Below are positions 1 to 9,605 of a stretch of DNA of 64,000 nt, piece by piece. Every line of letters starts with the position of its first letter. Within the stretch, counting starts at the first letter, position 1. The notes beneath the pieces were generated by a model, which did not search any database, had not been told where the DNA came from, and worked only from the letters and a program-made list of their open reading frames with translations. The DNA is from Euryodendron excelsum. Taxonomy: Eukaryota > Streptophyta > Magnoliopsida > Ericales > Pentaphylacaceae. The translations under genes and the position numbers were made by a program. The stretch covers positions 24,958,501-25,022,500 of the forward strand of contig CM065394.1 in assembly GCA_033060915.1 (NCBI GenBank). Reading direction: 5' to 3'.

Positions 1-432
1 GAGACAAGATAAAGCATGAAACAGATGTATTTTTTTTTATTTATTACACATTATTATTAGAAAAGCAAGAAACAGATATTCAAACAAATATTGTCTCGTC
101 TCAGCCAAAAAAATAGGTGGTAAACATTCCATTAATAAAATATTAAGATATTTGTTCCTTGAAAAAGATAATAACAAAAAAAATGAATAAACAAAGTATG
201 AGCTTATGCATCAGCAAACAGGCACAGAATAGGTCAGCCTCCTCAGGACAAGTGTTCTATTGTTTTCTTTCATTTTGTAATGCATACAGTAGAAGACTAC
301 TAAAAGAAAAAATTGCATACCCCATTTGTTAAAAAGCAAGAACAATTCAAGTTTTTATCAGATATGATCAAACAAAACTGCAGTTAACATGTTATTCCCA
401 GTATATGTGGAGAAAACGAAAGACAAACTTAC
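1..432 (-). other. Intron of the NEN-type gene
   Basis: AT-rich sequence after the GTAAGT donor at 432-427 on the minus strand. I see no coding similarity to the missing NEN C-terminus, so the next exon is probably outside the window. Confidence 0.6.
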
Positions 433-3179
433 TGCAATCGGACAGTAGGTGAGTTAAAGAAGCCAGCCTTCCTGGTCACTACAGGCCTCCACTCAGAACT
501 GCTACCAGAATCTACGGACAATCTCTGCGCGCGACTATCACAAGCATCCAAAACCCGGCAAAGGTTTGGAGTAGCGTCCACAACAAAATTCAACCGTGGC
601 CGGCCAGCATAATCAACAAATTTTGTATTTATTCCAAAGCGCACTTTCAAGTGAGTACAGCAAAGCTGCAGAGTAACATCTTTGTGCATTATTTGTATTC
701 TTTGAGTTCCACGATAAAATGGGACAAGAGATACACTCATAGAAGGTACAGAAACTTCATCAGGCTCTAAGAAGTCAGCATAGGCACTGGAGCCCTCAGA
801 TCCAGCTGTTGTAGAAGACTCAAGAGACTCTGAACCAGATTCTTCTTCCATGGTGTCATCTGATTGAAGGGATTCTCTCTCCACTTCATCACTGAGTGGG
901 CCCATGTCAAAAGGGTCTGGATGAGCTGTATTGGATTCAGTGTTATCAGGAGCCTCTTCCCCTGTGTTCGGTATCATAAGAGATAGTATTGGATGGTTTC
1001 CCTCTATTATTTGATTTGTAGGAGATGATATCTGGTGACTTTCAATTGTCACACTTGATGAGGATGTATCTGTGTTCACGATCATTCCATCCCTAGAAGA
1101 TTTTCCATTACTGCGACTTCTTGTAGTAGCATTTGGAGAAACCCAACTGTTTTCCGTAAATATATCTGGAAGGCTTGACTCCTAGACAGAGAGCAGAATT
1201 TAGTGATTCCTAAATAACCAGTAAATCATATGCAGTTCCCTGAATCAATGTTGACTATCCAACCAACATAACCATGAAGAAAATACAAAAAAGGTGATCC
1301 AATATCGGAGCTACACGTTAGAGCAGAATTTAGTGATTACTAAATAACCGATAGAGCATATGCAGTTCCCTGAATCCACGTTGACTCTCAACCAACATAA
1401 CCATGAAGAAAATACAAAAAAGGTGATCCAATATCTGAGTTATATGATCTAATCAACATAAGCAGTGGGCTAAGCTGATGATGCTTGCTCCGGTCAAAAG
1501 GGAGCTTTAAACTTGAATTAGAAAACCGTACCAAGAATAAAACCGTAGCACAGTACTTGAGGACCTCAAGATTCATCCGAACATCATCTAAACTCCTGAA
1601 ATAACATCACAGAGAAGAAACATCAAAATTTAATGTCTAGACTTAACAAGAATAAAAGACTACCATACTTCACAGGCTCACAATTCCTCAGAACAAACAT
1701 CATTGAAACCATCATTACATGTCACCATTTAAAAACTTGAACCTGTGACTTGACTCTTGAGATACAAAATGTCAAAAATTTAAGGGTGAGGGAAGGCAGA
1801 ATACCTATGTGTTTGCTGTCCAAGCCCAAAATAAGTTGCAAGAGTGGCCATCTGTATAAAAGAACATGGTTGTATCAGCATTCAAAAGTTTACACCCATC
1901 AAATGCCTATAATATTATACTGTTATTATAAACCTCATATCTGCAGAAGTCCAAGAAGTCACATTATCATAAATGCTGACTCATGAATTAGCTATAGACA
2001 ATAACATTTAGAAAAACATAAATAAAAACAAAGGAAACAACATGTGATTAATGATTAGAAGCTATCTTAACATATTAGACTCAACCCTTGGTCCAGCCAT
2101 ATAATAGACACTGGAGAAGATTTAAACGGGTACAAAAGGAGATGTAGCTATCCTAAAATAGGTGTACAACCTCCAAAAATATGAAAGATTGAATATATGA
2201 CTCACCAAGTCATTAGCCAACCATCCTCTTTCCCATTCAGTAAAGGGACCAAACTAACAAGTTCATGCCCCAATTTTCGGAGACCATATGAAAAATAAAT
2301 CCACGTAGCCTTTCCAAAGTTCATTTGAAGAGGTTTAATAACTTGAATATATTATACACAATACTTTCTGAAGCCCTTCAATGCAAAAGATGAGAAATCT
2401 TATTATTACCAGATCATGCTACTGGTTACATTCTGTGATAAAGACATCTAGAATGGGAAAGCACAGCCGGATCAGAGAATTGGTATATATTCAAACATCA
2501 TAAATCCAAATGAGAGCTGTATGGCATTGAAATTAGAAATGTATACTAATAAATGAGAAAGTACAACACTGGAGAAATCACAATAAAAATAGGACTCCAA
2601 AGATGAGAATACAATGCAGTGTCTCAATTTCAGCCACCGAAATGTAAAACCTAATGGACAGAAACATAAACACCACTTTGCCAAGGCAACCTATAGTTCT
2701 AACATGGACATGAAAACAAATAACATAACTACACAAACAGACACAGAGACTATACAATTTTCCAAATTTCTTCAATCGGCATTTTCCCGGTGCCTAATTC
2801 AAACTTAACCCAATTGCCAAATTTACAACCCATTTCTATATATATTGTTACAAATTTTTTGAATAGTTTCAGAGCTAATATCTAAGTCGCCATAAAAATG
2901 CACAACGTTGTCATTTTAGTAGATAGAGACCGTACCTTCATATCACCTGCTCTCCTCCCAAACCTCTGAGTCAACAGAGCCAATGAATCAATCGTGCCCT
3001 TCGGCTCTGGCGGTGGCCGATTAATCTCCGCAAACGCCTCCCGGATCCGAGCACAATCAAACCTCAGTATATTGTGACCCGCCCATATCCTCCCTATGAA
3101 CACCACCCAAAACAGCAATCAAACCCCAAAGTCCTAAAAATCCACAAAATCTCAAAAACATATGCATACATATATACAC

Positions 3180-3226
<47 letters not shown>

Positions 3227-3505
3227 CTGGAGAATGTCGTAGACCCTATCTGCGATTTCAGCGAAAGTGCGGGCGGAAACGACTGCGTCCTTGGAAATGC
3301 CGTTGCAGCGGACGGACAGGGTGGAGATGAGGGAAAGGTCGGTGGGCTTGACCAGGGTGGAGTAGCTCTCGAGCTCAACGAGCTTCCTGGGGCAGACCAG
3401 GATGGCTCCGAATTCGAGAATTGCGAACCCTTGGCCGGGCCGGGTCGGGACTGTGGTCTCGACGTCAAAGAACGCTATCTCAGACCGGTCACTATCTGAA
3501 ACCAT
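433..3505 (-). CDS. NEN-type DEDDh exonuclease-domain protein, 3' end beyond the window
   Basis: This matches plant NEN1-4 proteins (NAC45/86-dependent exonuclease-domain proteins), known in Arabidopsis for nuclear breakdown in developing sieve elements. Exons read on the minus strand: 3505-3226, 3093-2936, 1851-1805, 1595-1532 and 1181-433. All joins keep frame and use GT/AG, giving 432 residues before the coding sequence leaves through a GTAAGT donor at 432. The DEDDh nuclease motifs are present: FFDVET (D14, E16), AGHNILRFD (D106) and THRSLDD (H161, D165/D166). The fourth and fifth exons encode DDVRMNLEVLKYCATVLFL and then a Ser/Glu-rich linker. Family members run about 70 residues further, so the last exon(s) lie beyond position 1. 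The start ATG at 3505 precedes the conserved nuclease core by the expected dozen residues. Assignment to the family is secure; which NEN paralogue it is cannot be told. Confidence 0.88.
1191..1442. repeat. Two-copy tandem duplication, period 130 bp, in a NEN intron
   Basis: Bases 1191-1314 and 1321-1442 are near-identical copies. Both start GAGCAGAATTTAGTGATT and share GAAGAAAATACAAAAAAGG. They differ at a handful of bases and by small indels. The pair lies inside the intron between exons 1595-1532 and 1181-433, just upstream of the acceptor of the fifth exon. Confidence 0.85.
3183..3224. repeat. (GA)n microsatellite at the first 5' splice site of the NEN gene
   Basis: About 21 uninterrupted GA units on the plus strand, so (TC)n in the transcript. 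The first intron begins GTCTCTCTC, so the donor dinucleotide is the first part of the repeat tract. Confidence 0.95.
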
Positions 3506-5532
3506 AGTGCACAGCGACTCCGAAAAAAGAGAGAGAGAGAACAAAATCAATCCCAACAATATCGAATTGCGGAGACGAAGGTGAATAAAGAATCGAATAC
3601 GATGTGTATGTATGTATATATGGAAGAAAATAGAGCCTTTGGGTGGAATGGTTGCTTGGAAATGGAGGCTTCGGGTCGGAAGTGATAGTGATACAGACGC
3701 AAGAAGAAAACGTGCCACGTGATACACACGTAAGATGAAAGCGTGTTGTCTGCTACTTTTGTGCCCCCATTCTTAGGATAGTCAAGATGTTTTCTGTTTT
3801 CATTTTTTTCATTTTTTTTTTCTCTTTTTGGTTGAAAATCTCTATATAAAAATTCTGGCTCCTCTAGGATTTGAATTCTCCAATTTAATATCTTAGGTAA
3901 CACGTTTGTTTTGAGTTTGATCTAGTAACGGAACCTCAAAAAGAATTGGCGGGTGTTTTGGATGTTTTCTTAGTCAACTTACAAATGCAAGCAAACTCCT
4001 TTCCTTTTCTTTTTTTTTTTTTTTTTTTTTTTTCTCTCTCTGTACTTTTCCCTTCTTTTGGTTGAATGGAAAATCTCCTTTTTTTTTTTTTTTTTTTGTC
4101 TTCTTCTAAGTTTTCTAGATATATCTCCAAAGTTTGTTGAATTTATTTGCCAATTTGGCTGAATCTTTTTTTTTAAACCAAATTAGCTTAGAATATCAGA
4201 ACAGATATTTTCAAGCTAGTGAAATATTTCAATTTTTGGTTAAAGTTTTCCATATCTTCCATATAAATTTATATTTTTTGGATGAAGCAGTGAAAGATTT
4301 ATTTCTCATTAATTTTCTAGTCCCGAAATAAATGGTTTACTTTTGACCAAATCACTAAGAGATCCCGGACCCAAAAATAACAAAAATAACAGTTGCATAA
4401 TTCGTTTTCCCCATGGTACACAACCCAAAGAGTAACCTGCACGAAAGGTATATATTCGTTACCAATTCCAACGATGAATCCCAATTCAAAATCGCAACCC
4501 AATCCAAGCCAGGAAGGAAGTTAATTGAGTATTAAAAATTTTAAATACCCACAGGATGGAGGAATTATTCCTTGCCCTTGTAGTTGGATATCCGACCGAA
4601 GCTTCAGCTGCCGTAGCAGTAACTGTAACCGTTAAGGCTTTCTTGTCTTAATTCTCAAGTATTCTATCCTTAATTTTTCTGTCCGACCGATCATCTAATC
4701 AACATTACATATACTCTGGCTTTGCCTTAATTTGAATAGGTAGCTTGTCATGACAGGCACCTTAGCTACCACAAGGATACCATCAAGCAATGTGCTTTCT
4801 CTTTACACAAGCAAAGATTGCAAACTCATCACACACATCATTAAACATGATGATAGATATTTATTTTGACAAAGGCAGTGCAAAGCAAAGAGGAAAGAAA
4901 CAGTAAAAGCAGCCAATTAAGAAGCATTAGCAGCGAGAATCTAGCTAATCAAGTTCATGCCTGCCTTTCGAGTACATTTGATACTGATGGGGAGAACTAG
5001 AAAGTAGAAAGTATATATTTTTATGCCCATAAGCACCCCAGGCGCCCCTAGGAGTGGGTGGATTTGTTGCTATTAGCCAAATTTACTCCAATCTAGATTA
5101 TGAAAAATAATGTTGAAAGCTTGAGATTTCAACCAAATATCATAGAAGATTTTCAGAATTTATGCATGCAGTAACAAGTTCGTGTTTCACAATCCTTGGA
5201 AAGTCTTTAGCTTGAGATAAATTATCAAGTTTTTCTGCATCACCATTAAAACACAAGAAAGGGATGTTTATTACTTTGCTATAAACACTAGTTTCGAAGT
5301 ATCACACTTCAAGTTCATACAAGCCTCAATAAATAGCTTCTTTTGCTCTTTGGTAATGGAGACAGAGAGCAATTTAATCCTTCTTTGAATAATTGTTAGA
5401 AGTTTGTTTGGAAATGAACAGAAAACATAAGAGTAAATCATCTAATCAGAAGAAGAATAAATAAATAAATAATGATAATAGCATTGTACAGATAATAAAT
5501 AAGGGTCTTACTTTTCTTCATGTGCTATTGAT

Positions 5533-5536
<4 letters not shown>
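3506..5536. other. Intergenic region upstream of the NEN gene
   Basis: No supported gene. It holds the NEN promoter and 5'UTR side (3506-3720 has CT-rich leader-like sequence on the minus strand), two long T runs (about 4010-4031 and 4079-4097), and AT-rich sequence. Short ORFs here are low-complexity and show no family similarity. Confidence 0.5.

Positions 5537-5574
<38 letters not shown>
5537..5574. repeat. (AG)n microsatellite
   Basis: Nineteen uninterrupted AG units, directly next to the unassigned ORF on the minus strand. Confidence 0.95.
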
Positions 5575-5575
<1 letters not shown>

Positions 5576-5580
5576 ATAAT

Positions 5581-5832
5581 CTAATGTCTCTTAACTAGAA
5601 TACAAAAATATACCTCCGATTCATTAACTGTCATAGGCAATTCCGTTATAGACCCACCATCCAAGACCTGAGGATTGTTCTTCAGTACCCATAGAATTTT
5701 GGGGATAAACCCCTTGTCCAGTGGAGAACTTGAGAGAGTTGAAAAGAAGAGGTATGCACAGCCTTTACACTGACAATTCAAGGATTCAGATACTCTAGCA
5801 TTTTCCGCGGCGGTAATTGGCTGTCCCTTCAA
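5581..5832 (-). other. Unassigned open reading frame, possible exon
   Basis: An 83-codon frame that I do not recognise. Composition looks protein-like rather than low-complexity. It has a small cysteine cluster (CQCKGC, residues about 20-25) and a C-terminal stretch SITELPMTVNESE. A GTATAT follows codon GAG near 5613, which could be a splice donor, so this might be one exon of an unannotated minus-strand gene, or part of the 3' region of the PPR gene that lies upstream on the same strand. No start context or partner exon could be confirmed. Treat as a candidate only. Confidence 0.22.
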
Positions 5833-5979
5833 AACAATGAGGACTCAAACCCCTGATACCGATATGTGAAGAACCTCATATAAATTTTGCACATTGGAGG
5901 AGATCTGATGTAACAATTAATTCTTGTGGTCTGGATGCAGGTGAAGCCAGAAGCAAACCTTCTATTAACTGCCCTAGTT

Positions 5980-7638
5980 CTAAATGTCCAAAAGTACCTC
6001 TAAAATATCTGGCTCATGTCCTTCAGATTTGGCCTGTGCAGTGATCTCTCGAAGCACCTCGTAGATTGAATATGCATGACTGTGGGTACTGTCACATGCC
6101 ACAAAGTCATGAATGGCTCCATCTATTTGGACCCAACTTCTGCCCGGTGGCTTCTTCACACCCATATCAACCATATTTTGTCTCACAATTGCAACATCCT
6201 GCCACCTTTTAGTAGTAGCATACACACTTGACAAAAGCACAAGATAGCCAGCAGCGCGGTCAGGGTCAAGCTCGACGGCCAACTTTTGAGCAACGTGGGA
6301 AGCAAGCTCCACATTCTTGTGAATTCTACAACCACCAAGGATTGCCCCCCAAACAGCATCGTTTGGCTTCATAGGCATCGTCTCAACAAGCCTGCATGCT
6401 TCATCTAAGAAACCAGCACGGCTTAAGAGATCGACTACACACCCATAATGCTCAATCCTCGGTTTAATGTCCCAAATTTGATTCATGCACTTGAGAAAAT
6501 GCCGTCCCCCGTCAACAAAACCAGCATGGCTGCAGGCACACAAGACCCCTATGAAGGTTATCTCATCAGGCCTTGCTTCACTGGCTCCCGAGCATTGCAT
6601 CCAGTGGAAGACACGAAGAGCCTCTTCTCCTCGTCCCTGTTTTGCAAAACCCGTGATCATGCTCGTCCAAGAAACAGATGTTCTCCGTGGCATCCCAAGG
6701 AATACTTTATAAGCTTCCTCAACCAGACCGCAGCTGGCATACATGTGTATGAGTGCATTGTTCAATGACACTAGCACAGGTTGGTTTCTAAAGCAAAAAG
6801 TCTCATCAACATATGAGTGGATCCACCTCCCTAATCTCAAGTCTCCTAATTCAGCACAGGCAGATAGTGCTGCAACCAACGTCACCTGGTCCAATTCTAT
6901 GTTAGCTCTGTGCATCTCATGAAACAAAACCAGTGCTTGCTTACACCTCCCAATTTGAGCACAACCCGCAATCATGGTGGTCCACGAGATAATATTCCTC
7001 TCTGGCATCTCATTGAAAATCCTGTGTGCCGCATCAATGTCTTTACTCCTAAGATAACCTGATAGCAACGAATTCCAAGTCACAACATTTCTCTCAGCCA
7101 TTTCGCCAAACATGCGACAAGCATTCCCAAGACCAACGCTCCTTCCAGCCATTGCATACAAATTAACCAAATTCGTCTGAACAAACAGATTCGAACAAAA
7201 CCCATTTGACATTACTTTCCCATGCATCTGCTCGCCCTCTCTCAACAACCCGTACCTCGCACAAGCACTGATTACAAACGAATACGTGAACCCATCAGGT
7301 GTGGCTTGGGCTTCTTCCATCCGATTGTAGAGCTCAACCGATTTACATGGTGTTTCACTCTGAGCGTGGCCTCTTATCATTTGATTCCAAGCGGTAGTAC
7401 TTGGGTTTTCAATCTGCTCGAAAACTCTTTGGGCGTTCAAGAGATGACCTGAAGCTATATATAGATAGATTAGCTTTACAAGAATAAAATTTTTTTGGGA
7501 AAGGCCGTTGATGAGTATTTGGGTATGAATTTGGGTAAACTTTTTGATGCTGCTGCAATTCTGCAAGAGAGAAAAGAGGTTCTGTTGGAGAGCTCTGAAG
7601 CTTGTTGGGATGGCGGGAATGGCACCTTCAACTAGCAT
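5980..7638 (-). CDS. PLS-class pentatricopeptide repeat protein, E/E+ type
   Basis: Intronless 552-residue protein. PPR proteins of this class bind organellar RNA, usually specifying C-to-U editing sites in mitochondria or plastids. Residues about 1-40 form a short N-terminal region with the family pattern LLQNCSSIKKFTQIHTQ. Roughly residues 45-430 are PLS repeats, with typical phrases such as TTAWNQMIRGHAQS, NVVTWNSLLSGYLRS, NIISWTTMIAGCAQ and TSVSWTSMITGFAKQGRGEE. The E domain follows (AVWGAILGGCRIHKNVELA), then E+ (PGRSWVQIDGAIHDFVACD). The frame stops at LEVLLDI, before any DYW deaminase domain, so it would need a partner deaminase in trans. The upstream ATG at 7638 is used because the N-terminal repeat context starts soon after it. 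Closest in style to At5g66520-like proteins; the RNA target is unknown. Confidence 0.9.
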   Translation of the reverse strand: MLVEGAIPAIPTSFRALQQNLFSLLQNCSSIKKFTQIHTQILINGLSQKNFILVKLIYLYIASGHLLNAQRVFEQIENPSTTAWNQMIRGHAQSETPCKSVELYNRMEEAQATPDGFTYSFVISACARYGLLREGEQMHGKVMSNGFCSNLFVQTNLVNLYAMAGRSVGLGNACRMFGEMAERNVVTWNSLLSGYLRSKDIDAAHRIFNEMPERNIISWTTMIAGCAQIGRCKQALVLFHEMHRANIELDQVTLVAALSACAELGDLRLGRWIHSYVDETFCFRNQPVLVSLNNALIHMYASCGLVEEAYKVFLGMPRRTSVSWTSMITGFAKQGRGEEALRVFHWMQCSGASEARPDEITFIGVLCACSHAGFVDGGRHFLKCMNQIWDIKPRIEHYGCVVDLLSRAGFLDEACRLVETMPMKPNDAVWGAILGGCRIHKNVELASHVAQKLAVELDPDRAAGYLVLLSSVYATTKRWQDVAIVRQNMVDMGVKKPPGRSWVQIDGAIHDFVACDSTHSHAYSIYEVLREITAQAKSEGHEPDILEVLLDI

Positions 7639-8494
7639 TTGAAAAGTAACAACTCGGGCCAGTGACCAAATCCCTACTAAAATGAAATTGGTGAGGATGT
7701 GATATTACCAAGGTAAGAATCACTTCCCGTTAAAAAGAAAAAAGAGAGAATGAAAAATAAAAAAATTAGACAGTCGTAAGAATTTAAATTGCAAAAAGGT
7801 GGCGTACGAGGAGTGGAGGAAAGTGAAAGGCTAAATATCAATGTGAGACAAAGCAAACACACCACAGTTTGATTTTTTTTTGGACTGAGGAAAAACCTTA
7901 ACAGCTAATTACACACAGCCAAACATTGTCAAATAATATCGACTTTGGTGATCCAACTATTCTGATTTAAAATTTTCAATCAATTGCCAAAAGAAAAGAA
8001 CACTATCAAGTTAATATTAAGTTGAATTTTTAATTTTGTTAATAAGAAAATGTATTAAAGTAGATTGTCAATTAAGGGGCGAACCTCATACACCCAACCT
8101 AACAAAAACAAAACTGCCTATATATATATATATATAGGCATGTACTGTTCATCTAAAAAAAATTCATGAAAAAAGTGAAACAAAATGGAATATCCTTTCC
8201 TAACCAACAAAAAACAGGGATATGATGGTAATTCCCTTTACGCGATAAACTCAACACCATTAAAATCCTTCAGATTTCTTTCATGCCAATTGCTTCAGAA
8301 CAAAATGAGGAGCTACTTCACAAGCATGTCTGTCTCTCCATCTCAGGCAGCAGCAGTTCCAACTAGTGAAAAGATGGACTGGAAAATTTTAAATTAAAAT
8401 GTGTCGATAATTTGAGAAAATAACATAAAAGGCAAACAAAAAAATGACAAAAAAAATCAGAGGCTGCACTATACAGTGCACATATGGAAAAAGT
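7639..8494. other. Intergenic region between the PPR and epimerase genes
   Basis: AT-rich, with a short (TA)n tract near 8118-8136. No coding sequence that I can support. It should contain the PPR promoter (minus strand, upstream of 7638). Confidence 0.5.
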
Positions 8495-8500
8495 TTTATT
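8495..8500 (-). terminator. Possible AATAAA polyadenylation signal for the epimerase gene
   Basis: TTTATT on the plus strand reads AATAAA on the minus strand. It lies about 220 bases downstream of a candidate terminal exon that starts at 8723. This is position-based inference only; such hexamers are common in AT-rich DNA. Confidence 0.3.
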
Positions 8501-8630
8501 TTACTGGACATTGATGAGATGATTACTGTTACAGGGATGAGTGCTGATTAAAGCATTATATTCCTATGCAAGATATGCTGCACAATTGGTGTAACCATAG
8601 CACTCATCATCAGAATCTATGTTTCTTATT

Positions 8631-8723
8631 AATTACATCTTCTGACAGAGAGAAATCGACCATGTATCTTACAACAACATGAAGCTGGAAATTCGCTGCT
8701 CAGTCTGGTTGTGCCTCTTATAT
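8631..8723 (-). other. Candidate terminal exon of the epimerase gene
   Basis: A strong acceptor, TTGCTTTTGCAG, ends at 8724 on the minus strand. If joined to a GC donor at 9619 (GAAG/GCATGA) it would replace the last residues of the epimerase by a roughly 31-residue tail starting DIRGTTRLSS and stopping before 8631. It could equally be a 3'UTR exon or chance. No transcript evidence is available here. Confidence 0.25.
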
Positions 8724-9605
8724 CTGCAAAAGCAAGGATGATCATGCTTGAATCAGGTTGGACAAAGTACAAACAATAAAAAAAAAAAAAAAAAAAAAAA
8801 GCAGCTTAAATGTGTTTCAGTTCTCAACCTTACAGAAAACAGTAAAATGATATTTCTCCCATGCTTTTGATTTTCTACTTCCAGTGATTAGTCACCAAGC
8901 AACTTTATTTTTCAACATTTTATGGACAATGCGCAGATATAAATATCTGAAAAGCAATATACTCAAGTCCAATGCATATATCAATTGCAAGTGAAAGTAT
9001 GAAAGTACTGAACAGCAAACTTAAAAGATCAAAATTACTGTCATTATTCTCCATTCATTATGACACACCTTGGGGAAAATTCATTCAGGAACTGTAGGAT
9101 TCTAGAAAACCAACATCAACAATGTTTTTGATAATATTTAAAACGATTCCCATTTCCTTTTTCTCATAGAAGCTATTTAAAACGATTCCCATTCCCACAT
9201 AACTTAGTCATATTTAGGATTTTGAGTGTTATTTTATTCTTTTCAGAAAGCAACTTTCATTAAAGTATACATATATATCATCATTTCATGTGTTGACTCC
9301 AAATTTTGACAAAACTTTCTGTTTTGATTCTAAAGACCTGATCACAATTGACAGGAAATAGAAAATACTGCAATTTGTGGCAAGTGAGAAATACCATACA
9401 TGAGAGTGAAGGGCAAGTGAACTGCATATTGACTTGAATAAGATCTTTTGGACTTCAGAGTTTTATACTGGGACAGCAACAGGCCTTTTGCTGGTTTTTA
9501 TTCCTTTTATAGCTGTAACACATTTATATCAATGCACAAAGGTTAAAATACATATTATTGCGTACTATACAATTAAATTCTCTTTTCTAGAACTTATCAT
9601 GGAAG

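Noticed and set aside
3074..3499. Plus-strand 141-codon ORF across the (GA)n tract
   Set aside because: It is antisense to NEN exons 1-2 and carries an Arg-Glu repeat from the microsatellite; the minus strand is clearly the coding one.
3152..3727. Minus-strand 191-codon ORF as a complete protein
   Set aside because: It starts in the 5'UTR and runs through the donor into the (TC)n intron. Only 3505-3226 is real coding sequence.
6448..6768. Plus-strand ORF of 106 codons
   Set aside because: Antisense shadow of the PPR gene, with no family similarity.
8185..8397. A small 70-codon plus-strand gene
   Set aside because: No recognisable motif, no splice or promoter context, AT-rich background.
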